From an uncultured Eggerthellaceae bacterium (GTDB lineage: Bacteria > Actinomycetota > Coriobacteriia > Coriobacteriales > Eggerthellaceae): DNA of 64,000 nucleotides. Shown here in pieces: positions 28,490-38,917 of the stretch. Under the pieces are notes generated by a model. The model was not told where the DNA came from, made no database searches, and worked only from the letters and a program-made list of their open reading frames with translations. The DNA is taken from the NCBI GenBank assembly GCA_903789375.1, contig CAIFEB010000007.1, positions 16,577-80,576 of the forward strand, read 5' to 3'. Numbering within the stretch: position 1 is the first letter of the stretch; every line of letters begins with the position of its first letter. Position numbers and translations under genes: made by a program.

Positions 28490-28563
28490 GCGCTGCGTGC
28501 CGCCGAAAGGGTGCAGCGTATGCCAGCGATGCGTGCCGCCGGGGAAAGGGCGCAACGCGTGCC
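28490..28563. repeat. Decayed ~37-bp tandem duplication
   Basis: Copies 28490-28525 and 28526-28563 share TGCGTGCCGCCG and AAAGGG. Apart from a GGG insertion in copy 2 and one C/A change the differences are transitions. Confidence 0.7.
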
Positions 28564-28964
28564 GGAAAGGGGACGCGCCTGCACGCTTGCGAAGGGCGCG
28601 CTGCAATGCGGAGAACAGTCGGCCATCCGTCTCAGTCGATAAAAATACATACATATAAATACAAAATGATAAACAATATTGAAATATGCATTTAAATGTA
28701 TGAAAAACATTCGGACTAAGCAAATTGATGCAGATTGATGGGCCCGTGCGCTAACCCTGCAGCCCGGAATCGTCGCCCAGACCCGCTATCAGAACCCTCA
28801 GCCCGGACCAGCTATCAGAACTCGCAACCCAGACCCGCAGCCCAGACCCGCAACCGGGGCCGGCTCTGCCATCAACTGCCGCGTACCCGCACTGCCGGCC
28901 GAGCTCGCCGTCCGGGTTTACCACGCGGACTTGCCGCGCTTGCTCCGCCGTTCTGGTTCGCCAT

Positions 28965-29037
28965 CCGAATCCGCCGCGCGCCCGCCTCGTCGTTTGTATC
29001 CACATCCGGACCTGCCGAGCGCCTGTCTCGTCGTCTG
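28965..29037. repeat. Decayed repeat, period 41
   Basis: 28965-28996 and 29006-29037 match at 25 of 32 positions by eye (shared CTCGTCGT); six of the seven differences are transitions. Confidence 0.6.
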
Positions 29038-29490
29038 AATTCATCGTTCGAGCCGTCGGCAAGACTCATTCTGCCGCCGCCTTTAGGCGCGTCGCACGTG
29101 CGGAAAATGTTACGGCAATACGTCAGACAAAAATTTATCTTGACAAATCGATTTTCGATGTATCAAGTGAACGGCGTAAAAATTTACGTCAACGGTCAGT
29201 GTCGAATTATTCCTAAACAAGCAACAATACCGCGTTTATCAGGTAAAACATATCACGCAAAAATTTTTTCATCAGGCAATATATACACTTCAGAGAACAA
29301 AATTGAATTTTCGTAGACCGAATAACGAAAAAAGTAGGCGCTCACCGTAGGGGTAGGTCGTCATATTTCGTCCACAATAGTATCTTTTTGGCAACGCCTA
29401 GCACGGAGGGGTGCGACTGCGTCTGCGAGCTTTGCCGAAGGCTCGCACATGCAGTCATGGGCGAAACGGCGGTGCGCTGGGTACCGACAG

Positions 29491-29567
29491 CGCGTGAGGG
29501 TACTGCCCACGCGCTGGGGAATCGCCCGCGCGTGAGGGGACTGCCCCGCACGTAAGGGAGCTGCCCG
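29491..29567. repeat. Four 19-20-bp tandem units upstream of fdnG
   Basis: Units at 29491-29509, 29510-29528, 29529-29548 and 29549-29567, each close to CGCGTGAGGGNACTGCCC. They lie 54 bases before the start of the formate dehydrogenase gene. Confidence 0.7.
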
Positions 29568-29620
29568 CGCGACGCCATGGAGTGAAGACCACGGAAAAGA
29601 GAGAGAGGAGTGTTCAGCCC

Positions 29621-32600
29621 ATGGAATTGACGCGTAGAGCATTCTTGCAAGCCTCGGCGCTGGCGTTCGCCGGCTCGATGGCTTACGAGCTTTCCACCCA
29701 GTCGAAGGCGTTCGGCATCGAGTCGAGCGAAGAAGACTGGAAGCTGGTCAATACCGACGAGTACACCAACATCTGCTGCTATTGTTCTGGCGGATGCGGC
29801 GTTATCTGCTCGGTACGCGACGGCGAGCTGATCAATCTCGAGGGAGACCCCGATCACCCGATCAACGAGGGGTGCCTGTGCCCGAAGGGCGCGGCGATGT
29901 TCCAGCTTCGCAACATCGTCGACGACAAGACGGGCGAAATCGTTCACAACCCCAATCGCATTACCAAGCCGCTCGTTCGCAGGGCAGGCAAGAGCGACTG
30001 GGAGGACATCTCCTGGGACGATGCGATCGCCGAGATCGCGCGTCACGTCAAGACGACCCGCGACGAGAACTTCGTCGAGGTTGAAGACGGTGTGACCGTC
30101 AACTACACGCCCGCAATCGGCAGCATGGGCGGCTCTCAGCAGAACTCCGAAGAGGAGTACCTCATCCTCAAGCTGATGAGGCAGATCGGCGTCATCGGCA
30201 TCGACAACCAGGCGCGCGTTTGACACAGCTCCACGGTTGCCGGTCTGGCACCTTCATTCGGTCGCGGATCCATGACGGGTCACTACTGCGACTTCAAGAA
30301 CGCCGACGTCATTCTGACGTGCGGTTCGAACAACCTCGAAAATCATCCGGTCAGCTCCAAGTGGGTGCAGCGCGCGCTCGACAAGGGCGCAACCTGGATC
30401 GTCGTTGACCCGCGCTTCACGCGCACGGCGGCGCAAGCTGACATCTACTGCCCCATTCGCTCGGGCACCGACATCGCCTTCTACGGCGGTCTGATCAACT
30501 ACATCATCGAGAACGACCTGTGGCAGCACGAGTACGTGCTCAACTACACCAATGCGTCGTACCTCATCAACCCCGACTACAACTTCGACGTGTCGACCGG
30601 CCTGTTCTCCGGCTGGGATCCCACAACGAAGAAGTACGACACCACCACCTGGGGTTATCAGACCGAATCCGAATCCACGTGGGACACGTCCTCGACGGGC
30701 ACCTATTCGTGGGTTTCGCAGGAAGGCGTTCCCGAGTTCACCCCTCCGACGCTCAAGACCCCCAAGAAAGACCCCACGCTTGAAGACCCCAACTGCGTGT
30801 GGCAGATCATGAAGAACCACTACTCGCGCTACACCATCGACAAGGTGTGCGAGGTGTGCGGCATGGACCCCGACACGCTCGAGCTCGTGTACAAGACGTA
30901 CGCGTCCACCGGCGATCCGGCGAAGTCCGGCACCATCCTGTATGCTCTCGGCCAGACGCAGCATCACTACGGCTCCGAGAACACGCGCATCATGTGCATG
31001 GTGCAGCTGCTCCTGGGCAACGCCGGCATGGCCGGCGGCGGCGTGAACGCCCTGCGCGGCGAGCCGAACGTCCAGGGCGCCACCGACATGGCCATGATGG
31101 TCTACGACCTGCCGGGCTACCTGCATTGGCCGACCGTCGCCTCCACGCCCACGCTGCGCGCATGGTGCGAGCACGAGACGTACTCGGACGGCTACTACAC
31201 CAACAAGCCCAAGTTCATGGTGTCGTTTCTGAAGGAATGGTTCGGCGACAACGCCACGGTCGGCAACGACTACGGCTACGACTGGCTGCCGAAGGTCCCG
31301 AAGAACGGCGACGACTACACCACCATCGGCACGTTCGAGCTGATGAACAAAGACATCATGAAGGGCTACTTCGCCTGGGGCCAGAACCCCGCGGCGTCCG
31401 ACCCCAACACGAGCTTCAACCGTCGCGCCATGGCGCATCTGGACTGGCTCGTCGTGGCGGACTGGACCGAGACGGCCACCGCAACGTTCTGGAAGGCCCC
31501 GGACATGGACGCCTCCCAGATCAACACCGAGGTGTACTTCCTGCCTGCCGCGCTCATCTACGAGAAGTCCGGCACCATCCTGAACTCCGGCCGCTGGCTG
31601 CAGTGGCGCCAGAAGGCCGTCGAGCCGGTTGACCAGGCCAAGCCCGACTACGAGATGTGCGATTTGCTCTATCGTGCCATCGCCGACCTGTACCGCAAGG
31701 AAGGCGGCAAGTGCTCCGAGCAGATCCTCAACACCAAGTGGGATTACTACGTCGACGGCAAGATCGACCCGCGCCCGGTTTCGTGGGCGCTCAACGGCTA
31801 CAACGTCGAGGGCACCGACTTCTCCAAGGGCAAGGTCTCGCTGCTCAACGGCTTCGCCAACCTGAAGGCTGACGGATCCACCGCCAACGGCATCTGGATT
31901 TATGGCGGCTACTACAACAACAGCGACGCCCCGCTCGATCCGGCGCAGCAGCCGGTCGGCCGCCGCGGCCATGACGACCCGGGCAACCTGGGCCTGTACC
32001 CCAAGTGGGCGTTCTCATGGCCGGCCAACCGCCGCATCATCTACAACCGCGCTTCCGCCGACCTGCGAGGTCAGCCGTGGAACGAGGACAAGATGCTCGT
32101 CAAGTGGGACGGCTCGAAGTGGGTCACCAACGACGTGCCCGACTTCGCCGCGAACAAGACGAACGCGGACGGCACGACCGAGCCCATTCCGCCCAACAAC
32201 AAGGCGTTCTTCATGAAGTGGGAGCAGAACGCCAACCTGATGACGACGGGTATGAAGGACGCTCCGCTGCCTGAGTTCTACGAGCCGTTCGAGTCGCCGG
32301 TGAAGAACACGCTCAACGGTTCTCAGAACTCGCCGATGATCAAGTACGCCGAGAACGAGTCGGTCAAGAAGGGCGACGCCTCTCAGTACCCGATCGTCGC
32401 GACGACGTACTCCATCACGGAGCACTGGCAGACCGGCGCCCAGACGCGCATGTGCCCCGCACTCGACGAGATCGCTCCGCAGCAGTTCATCGAAATGTCC
32501 GAGGAGCTGGCCGCCGAGAAGGGCATCAAGAACAACGACGACGTCCGTGTGTTCAACAACCGCGGCTCTGTCAAGGTGAAGGCCCTGGTCACCAAGCGTA

Positions 32601-32779
32601 TCCGTCCGTTCACCATCAACGGGCAGACGGTGCACCAGATCGGCATGATCCATCACTGGGACTGGACGAACATGTTCAGCACCGGCGACGTGGTCAACGA
32701 CCTGACGCCCAACGTCGGCGATCCGAACAGCTACATCCCCGAGTACAAGGCCTTCCTGGTCGATGTCGAGAAAGCCTAA
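29621..32779 (+). CDS. fdnG: Formate dehydrogenase catalytic subunit, selenocysteine-containing
   Basis: Formate oxidation at a molybdenum (or tungsten) bis-pterin site, passing electrons to the beta and gamma subunits. The gene reads through an in-frame TGA at 30221-30223, giving a 1,052-residue protein with selenocysteine at residue 201 in NQARV-U-HSSTVAGLAPSFGRG, the exact context of the Mo-ligating Sec in FdnG/FdhA. A SECIS hairpin follows the TGA. N-terminus: twin-arginine signal LTRRAFLQASALAFAGS, so the enzyme is exported by Tat. [4Fe-4S] ligands are C52, C55, C59 and C87. AGAGAGGAG precedes the ATG. fdnH follows after 20 bases. A TGA here is not a pseudogene stop: both halves are the same frame and fully conserved in order. 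Confidence 0.95.
30221..30252 (+). promoter_or_regulatory. Bacterial SECIS element for the fdnG UGA
   Basis: Eleven bases after the UGA, GGUUGCC (30235-30241) pairs with GGCACC (30247-30252) leaving one bulged U and an apical GGUCU loop (30242-30246). This bulged-U plus GGUCU arrangement is the SelB-binding feature of the E. coli fdhF element. Confidence 0.92.
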
Positions 32780-32799
32780 GAGAGGAGGAAGGACGATAA

Positions 32800-33693
32800 A
32801 TGACTGAACAAGCGATTCTCTTCGATTCGTCGCGTTGCTCGGGCTGCAAAGCCTGCCAGGTTGCATGCAAGACCTGGAACAGCCTGCCTTCCCCTCTGGA
32901 GAAGAACTCGCAGGAGTGGAACGGATCTCTGCAGTGTCCGCCCGACCTGGGTTCGAACACGCGCCTCATCATCACGTTCAACGAGGGCGACAACGGTAAG
33001 AAGTACGGTGTGAACTGGGCGTTCGGCCGTCGTTCCTGCATGCATTGCACCAACGCGGCATGCGTCAACGTCTGCCCGTCCGGATGCCTGTACCACGATG
33101 AGTACGGCATGGTCACCTATGATGCCGAAAAGTGCATCGGCTGCCAGTACTGCCGCAGCGCCTGCCCGTTCGACGTGCCGCGCCACAAGGGCTCCGACGA
33201 CATCCTGGGCGGCTCGGTGGTCATCAACAAGTGCACCGGCTGCCCCGACCGCGTTGCGCATGGCCGCAAGCCTGCCTGCGTGACCACCTGCCAGCCGGGC
33301 GCTCTGGACTTCGGCGACCGCGACGATATGATCGCCATCGCCGAGGAGCGCGTGGCCCTGCTGCACAAGAAGGGCTTCGACAAGGCGCGCGTCTACGGCA
33401 AGGACGAGATGGACGGCTGCCACGTGATCTACGTGCTGAAGTACGGCATCGAGCAGTACGAGCTGCCCGAGAACCCGAAGATCATGGGCTCGGTCAACGC
33501 TTCGTCGAAGGTCATGAAGCCGCTGACGGCGCTCGGATTCGTCGCTGTCATCGCCGGTCTTGCGGTGTGCTACATCTCGGGCATCGGCTACCATCGCGAC
33601 ACCATGCGTTACGACGAGAAGAAACATGACGTGATCGACGTCGATACCGGCGAGGTCATCAAGCACATCGACAAGGAAGCGGGTGAGAGATAA
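32800..33693 (+). CDS. fdnH: Formate dehydrogenase iron-sulfur (beta) subunit
   Basis: 297-residue FdnH-like protein that carries electrons from the catalytic subunit to the membrane cytochrome. Four cysteine groups for four [4Fe-4S] clusters: CSGCKACQVAC, CMHCTNAACVNVC, CIGCQYCRSAC and CTGC..CVTTC. A single transmembrane helix near 236-260 anchors it, as in FdnH. AGAGAGGAGGAAGG upstream is a strong ribosome site. It overlaps the next gene by one base (TAATG). Confidence 0.95.
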   Translation: MTEQAILFDSSRCSGCKACQVACKTWNSLPSPLEKNSQEWNGSLQCPPDLGSNTRLIITFNEGDNGKKYGVNWAFGRRSCMHCTNAACVNVCPSGCLYHDEYGMVTYDAEKCIGCQYCRSACPFDVPRHKGSDDILGGSVVINKCTGCPDRVAHGRKPACVTTCQPGALDFGDRDDMIAIAEERVALLHKKGFDKARVYGKDEMDGCHVIYVLKYGIEQYELPENPKIMGSVNASSKVMKPLTALGFVAVIAGLAVCYISGIGYHRDTMRYDEKKHDVIDVDTGEVIKHIDKEAGER

Positions 33694-34400
33694 TGGCGAC
33701 TGAGCGCTTTATCCAACGACATTCTCTGCAGACCCGCATCACGCATGATGTGTTCGTCATCGCCTGCATCTGGCTGATGATTTCCGGCCTGTTCGTGTTC
33801 ATTCCGCCGCTGGCGGCAGCGGTACCCGAGGTGGCGCGCTTCATGAGGATTACCCACCGCATCGTGGGCTGCGTCTTCATCATCACGCCGATCATCAGCG
33901 CTGTCGCGTCGCCGGGCGGCGTGAAGCGGTTCTTCGCGAAGTACTTCACCAAATGGACGCCCGAGGACGTCGAGTTCGTGAAGAAGTTCGTGCCGTACAT
34001 GCTGATGCCGAAGAAGACCCACATGCCCGATCAGGACGAGGTCAAATCCGGCCAGCGTTTCGCTGACGGCATGCTGATGCTGTGCGCTGTCGCCATGGCG
34101 ATTTCGGGCGTCATCCTGTGGCTGGGCATCTCGGTGTTCCACGTCTCGGCTGGCGTGCTGGCGGTGCAGCGCTTCATCCACGACCTGTTCTTCCTGATTC
34201 TGGTCATCTTCACCATCGCCCATATCTTCCTGGGCGCTGGCATCTTCGAGCCGTACCGTCCGGGCCATATGATTGGCCTGATGTTCGGCAACGGCCAGAT
34301 CGACGAGTCCGACGCTCTGTACCACTGGGGCTTCTGGGCGCGCAAGGAGATCGAAGAAGGCAAGAACATCGTGGTCAAGGAAGTGCCGGATAAGAAATAA
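33693..34400 (+). CDS. fdnI: Formate dehydrogenase cytochrome b556 (gamma) subunit
   Basis: 235-residue membrane cytochrome of the FdnI family with four hydrophobic helices (about 18-42, 52-73, 112-135 and 148-172). Histidines for two hemes are placed in them (RITH near the N-terminus, FIHD and IAHI in the last helices). It passes formate electrons to quinone. Its ATG shares a base with the fdnH stop, so translation is coupled. Confidence 0.93.
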   Translation: MATERFIQRHSLQTRITHDVFVIACIWLMISGLFVFIPPLAAAVPEVARFMRITHRIVGCVFIITPIISAVASPGGVKRFFAKYFTKWTPEDVEFVKKFVPYMLMPKKTHMPDQDEVKSGQRFADGMLMLCAVAMAISGVILWLGISVFHVSAGVLAVQRFIHDLFFLILVIFTIAHIFLGAGIFEPYRPGHMIGLMFGNGQIDESDALYHWGFWARKEIEEGKNIVVKEVPDKK

Positions 34401-34454
34401 CGGCATGCGTCTGGCCGTCGGGGCGTGAGCTTCCGGCGAACGATGCGACCGCAA

Positions 34455-34486
34455 GGAGGGCCCTCGCCGTGTGGCGGGGGCCCTCC
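34455..34486 (+). terminator. GC-rich hairpin after fdnI
   Basis: 14-bp stem (34455-34468 with 34473-34486) and a GTGT loop. No T-run follows. It may attenuate rather than end transcription into fdhE; a TACAAT directly after (34490-34495) could be a promoter for fdhE. Confidence 0.65.
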
Positions 34487-34538
34487 GGCTACAATGGACG
34501 AAATTGACGAAACGATGACATGAAGGAGGTTGACGCCC

Positions 34539-35456
34539 GTGGATCTGAAGCTGATCGACGAAGCGGTTGCAGCCTACAAGAAAGACGCGAGCGAATCGGA
34601 TGCCGCGCGTCTGGAGTTCTTCCGAAAGCTGTACGAGATCCAGCAGAACCGCGCCGACGCAATCGCCGCAGCGGACGGCTACGAGCCGCTGCCCGAACGC
34701 GACGGCGACCAGGACTATATCGACGCGGTGCCGCTGCTTTCGCAGCGCAGCTGCCCCATCGACCCGACGGAGTTCGCGCAGACCTGCTCCGACATCGCCC
34801 AGCACATGGCCGACAACGCCGGGCTGGAGGACGACGTGTCGAAGGCCCTGCGCACGCTGGACTGGAGCGATTTCTGCAACAAGGCCGACCTGGAGAAGGC
34901 CGGCAGCATGCCGCCGCTCTTCGTGGAGGACTGCCTGCGCTCATTCGACGACTTCGGCGTGGACGCGGCTGTGCCGGCGAACATATTCATGATGGTGGTG
35001 TCGTTCGCCATCCGCGCGCACATCCAAGACGTGGCGGCGAAGGCCTATGCCGCGGTTTCGGACGACGCGAAGACGGGCAATCACGCGCGGCCGCTCGTGT
35101 GTCCGGTGTGCGGCGCGCCGGCGTCGCTGTCGGTGGTTGAGTCGGGTGTGGGCATCGACGGTCGCGCCCGCACGCAGTACTGCGGGACGTGCGGCACGGT
35201 GTGGCCGTTCGACCGTCTGCGCTGCGGCGTATGCGGCACGCAGAACCCGTCGCATCTGCACTACTTCCATATCGAGGGAGATTCGGCGCATCGCCTGCTC
35301 AACTGCGAGGAATGCGGCCAGTACGAGCGCGTGGTGTTCGAAGAGGACCTGGACAAGCCGCTCGTCAACGAGGTTGAGGACGTCGTGATGGCGCGCCTCG
35401 ACCGCGTGGCGCTCGACCCGCGGTTCCGCAAGGAGACCGCCGCGGACGAGAAGTAA
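34539..35456 (+). CDS. fdhE: FdhE-like formate dehydrogenase accessory protein
   Basis: 305 residues. FdhE is needed for maturation of exported formate dehydrogenases and binds iron through paired CxxC motifs; here these are CPVCG, YCGTCG, CGVCG and CEECG between about 187 and 264. The first 150 residues are helical, as in the family. The GTG at 34539 is chosen because AAGGAGG (34523-34529) is 9 bases ahead; an in-frame TTG at 34530 abuts that site. Its place right after fdnGHI supports the call. Confidence 0.88.
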   Translation: MDLKLIDEAVAAYKKDASESDAARLEFFRKLYEIQQNRADAIAAADGYEPLPERDGDQDYIDAVPLLSQRSCPIDPTEFAQTCSDIAQHMADNAGLEDDVSKALRTLDWSDFCNKADLEKAGSMPPLFVEDCLRSFDDFGVDAAVPANIFMMVVSFAIRAHIQDVAAKAYAAVSDDAKTGNHARPLVCPVCGAPASLSVVESGVGIDGRARTQYCGTCGTVWPFDRLRCGVCGTQNPSHLHYFHIEGDSAHRLLNCEECGQYERVVFEEDLDKPLVNEVEDVVMARLDRVALDPRFRKETAADEK

Positions 35457-35550
35457 CGGACGAGCGTTGTGATTGCGATGTCGCGTGGAAGGCGTCGTGT
35501 AGGAAGGTGGCGGCGTATTCCGATCGCGGTGCAGTGACGGCGTTTAAATG

Positions 35551-35587
35551 AGCGGGCGCGCTCCCTGGTGGGACGCGCCCGCTTTGC
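35551..35587 (+). terminator. Terminator after fdhE
   Basis: 10-bp stem AGCGGGCGCG (35551-35560) with its complement (35574-35583), an inner TCCC/GGGA pairing, and a TTTGCGTTTT tail. Confidence 0.8.
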
Positions 35588-35722
35588 GTTTTGGGGACGG
35601 TATCTTAAGGCCACCGCGCGGGCAGCGCTCGACGCCGAGTCTCTTGCTGCTTATGTGAACAGCTTTGTCTTCTCCGTTGCGCCGCGCCGGGCTTCAGCGG
35701 CGCGCGCCCGGTGCCGTCGAAA

Positions 35723-36589
35723 TCAGACGCGTCCGCAGAGCACGGCGACGGCGTTTTCGTGCAGGATGTCAGCGGGGTCGGCGTCGCGCAGACGGCGGGG
35801 ATAGCGGTTCGGGTGAGCGGCGATCTGGGCGCCCTTCACCTCGCGCACGACGGCGCAGGCGCGCGCGAGTCCGCGTGACAGGTCGGCGAAGGTGTAGTCG
35901 ACGTCGGGAGCGGGCGCGGTCCGGCGGTCGGGGCGCGCGGGTACGGTGCCGGCGGGCGTCGGCGGCGCGTCGGTCTCGAGCAGCATGCGGTCGAGGGGGA
36001 TGGCCTGGATGTAGGCGCGTCCGCGACGCGACGCGGCCATGAGCGGCCCCACCGAGAACCAGCAGCCCGCGTCGATTGCGCGCTTGAGCTGGTCTGATGG
36101 TCCGGAAAACCAATGGAAAACGCACGTGGCGCGCGCGAGGGCGCCCGTTTCCTCCAGCACATCGAGCGTTTCCCGTACGGCTCCTACGGAATGGATCGAC
36201 ACGACCCTGCCCTCCGACCGCGCGACCCGGCGCATGAGGACCGAGAACAGACGCACCTGCTCGGCGGGCGCGCAGATGCCGCGCGTGCCGAAATCCATGC
36301 CGACCTCGCCGACGAACGCGCAGGTGTCGATCTGCTCGAGCGCGTCGTCGAGCGCGTCGGGGCTCGCGTACCAGGGGTGGAATCCGCATCCCAGACGCAG
36401 GATCGGCGCTTTGGCTATCGGCTCGCTGGAAACAAGGTCTGCGAGCAGGGCCTGCGCGCGCTCGTAGCCGGCGGGCGTGACCGTGTTGGCGAACAGCGAT
36501 GACCCGGCTGCGCGCGCATTGCGCACGATTGCCGCTGGGTCGCGCACGAAGTCCAGGTGGCAATGCAGGTCGTCAAGCGGTGCGGTCAC
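35723..36589 (-). CDS. TatD-family metal-dependent hydrolase
   Basis: 288 residues, starting at GTG 36589 with AAAGGA upstream. Shows the TatD signature set: HCHLD, GFHPW, EVGMD, a conserved IHS, HWFSG and ETDAP, whose His, Glu and Asp bind two metals. TatD enzymes are 3'-5' DNases and D-amino-acyl-tRNA deacylase-like hydrolases; this one's substrate is not known. Gene lies convergent with the fdn operon. Confidence 0.85.
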   Translation of the reverse strand: MTAPLDDLHCHLDFVRDPAAIVRNARAAGSSLFANTVTPAGYERAQALLADLVSSEPIAKAPILRLGCGFHPWYASPDALDDALEQIDTCAFVGEVGMDFGTRGICAPAEQVRLFSVLMRRVARSEGRVVSIHSVGAVRETLDVLEETGALARATCVFHWFSGPSDQLKRAIDAGCWFSVGPLMAASRRGRAYIQAIPLDRMLLETDAPPTPAGTVPARPDRRTAPAPDVDYTFADLSRGLARACAVVREVKGAQIAAHPNRYPRRLRDADPADILHENAVAVLCGRV

Positions 36590-36735
36590 GCGGGGTCCTT
36601 TCGTCGAATGCGAAGTGTTCGGTGCGAATTCCGTGCTGTCCGGGGTTGCTTGGTCGCGGCGGCCTGGCGTTCGTGCTCAGCGGCTCGACGCCATGAGCGA
36701 ACCAGGCGCAGGGGCATCCGCCGCCATCGCGTCCG

Positions 36736-37602
36736 TCAGTACGTGAACTCCACGATAACGTACGGCTCGCCGTCGGCGGATTCAAGGGCGACCGTCGTTT
36801 TGAGCGAGGCGTGGTCGGTGATGAACCGCGAGGCTTCGGCGCCGCTTTCGCTCGTTGCAGTGGGCATGCGGCCGGTATCCGACGCGGCGAACGCACCTTC
36901 GTCCTCAAGCGCAGCCGCCGATGTGGCCACGGACTCCGTTCCCGTCCCCGCAGCAGCCGCGAGCGGCGTGTTCCACACGACCGGATGCAGGACCGCGCCG
37001 GGCTTCGCCTGGCGGTGGTAGGCGGAGCGGATACGGGCGCACACGCGGCCTTCGGGCGTGTACTCGTCGGCGATGCGGATGGCGCGCGCGTTGTTCAGGT
37101 GACCGAATTGGTCCAGGTCGGCGCGGCGCACGGGCACCGGATCGAACCGCTGCGGCGTACTTTGCGGCAGCGCGATCTTGCGGTCGAGGTAATCCATGGG
37201 GTAGCGCTGCTTCGGCGGATAGAGGCTGGTGACTTCCTTGGGGATCATTGCGAGCTTGCCTGTGTCAAGGTGCACGAACGCGGCGACGCCCCAGCACATG
37301 GCCACGGCATGGTCGTTCTCGTCGAACAGGCCGGTGTTGCGAATGCTCACGGCGCCGCGCATCTTGTACACGTTCGTGCGCACCTCGATCGGTTCGGGGT
37401 AGCGCGCGTGCCGGAAGATGTCCACCTGCCGCGAGCCGACCATCATTGCGATGTTGTGCGCCTTCAGGTAATCGCGCAGGTCGGGCTGCGCATTGAGCGA
37501 GATGAGCGAGCAGTCCTGCATCATCATGACGATCGACTCGTTGGTTTGGCGCCCCGTGCGGTCGACCTGGCTGTTGTACACGTGTTGCTCGATGCTGAAC
37601 AC
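36736..37602 (-). CDS. Acyl-ACP thioesterase-like double hotdog protein
   Basis: 288 residues with the FatA/FatB (PF01643)-like layout of two hotdog halves. The N-terminal half has VDRTGRQTNESIVMMMQD; the second half has DLDQFGHLNNARAIRIADEY, with the His/Asn cluster used in catalysis. Such enzymes release fatty acids from acyl-ACP. A low-complexity Ala/Ser/Glu insert (about 216-245) is unusual. Starts at GTG 37602 after AAAGGGGA; a start further upstream would lack a ribosome site. Confidence 0.82.
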   Translation of the reverse strand: MFSIEQHVYNSQVDRTGRQTNESIVMMMQDCSLISLNAQPDLRDYLKAHNIAMMVGSRQVDIFRHARYPEPIEVRTNVYKMRGAVSIRNTGLFDENDHAVAMCWGVAAFVHLDTGKLAMIPKEVTSLYPPKQRYPMDYLDRKIALPQSTPQRFDPVPVRRADLDQFGHLNNARAIRIADEYTPEGRVCARIRSAYHRQAKPGAVLHPVVWNTPLAAAAGTGTESVATSAAALEDEGAFAASDTGRMPTATSESGAEASRFITDHASLKTTVALESADGEPYVIVEFTY

Positions 37603-38058
37603 GATTCCCCTTTCGTGTGGCGTTTCTGGTTGCAAGGGAACAGTCTACCCGCCCGCCAGCGTGCTGAAGGCGTGCATTTGCAAAATCGATTGTACCTGGT
37701 CACGGGCGGAAAACGATAGTACGCGAAACGTTCGGAAGTGAGGAATAAGACGCAGGAGCACGCACCGTGGGAAGAGGCGTGGGGAGGGTCGGCGTGGTAT
37801 GGGTCGCCATGGCGGTCAAGCACCGACGGATGTCGCCGGCGGCTGCGCGTCGACGCCTCGTCGCTGCGTGTCCGCTCGCGAAGCACCACGCTCGCATCGC
37901 GAGGCCCCCTCTGCGCTTGCGCGGCGCCCAGGTTCGTCGCTCATTCGCGTGCTTGGCGTAGTGTTCTGCGAAAAAACGCCGTCGGCCGAACAAAGCAGTT
38001 TACAATGCTTGAAGTATTTCAACCAGGGCGGCCTGCCGTCGCGTGGAAAGGGATTGCG
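37603..38058. other. Divergent intergenic region
   Basis: Lies between the divergent thioesterase and ABC ATPase genes. A TTTACAAT near 38000 could be a -10 for the ATPase. The long open frame running into the ATPase has no family-like sequence before 38059. Confidence 0.5.
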
Positions 38059-38799
<741 letters not shown>

Positions 38800-38917
38800 C
38801 GCGTGCGAACAGGCTCAACAGTCGCGGCGCGATTGTTCATTGAGCAGCGCGGCCCCTTTCCGTACCATCACAATCGACGACAACCACAGGCGCTTGGCGC
38901 TGGGAAGGATTGATGGC

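Larger units (their letters stand above)
28476..29620. other. Repeat-rich regulatory stretch before the formate dehydrogenase operon
   Basis: No gene. It holds several decayed tandem repeats (28490-28563, about 28759-28857, 28965-29037, 29491-29567) and two AT-rich patches (about 28635-28740 and 29100-29390). The second patch has three AAAAATTT elements (about 29129, 29178 and 29260) and a TTGACA at 29140-29145 without a good -10. A long open frame that crosses the repeats is judged non-coding. Confidence 0.55.

Noticed and set aside
28735..29316. 193-codon frame in front of the fdn operon
   Set aside because: Runs through decayed tandem repeats and an AT-rich patch with changing composition; no ribosome site or protein features.
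29491..29567. CRISPR array
   Set aside because: Units are contiguous without spacers and are imperfect; same for 44011-44090.
30221..30223. Stop codon splitting the formate dehydrogenase gene (pseudogene or sequencing error)
   Set aside because: Same frame on both sides, Sec context of FdnG, and a SECIS hairpin at the right distance.
37738..38058. N-terminal extension of the GlnQ-like ATPase
   Set aside because: No family similarity, and a ribosome site sits just before TTG 38059.
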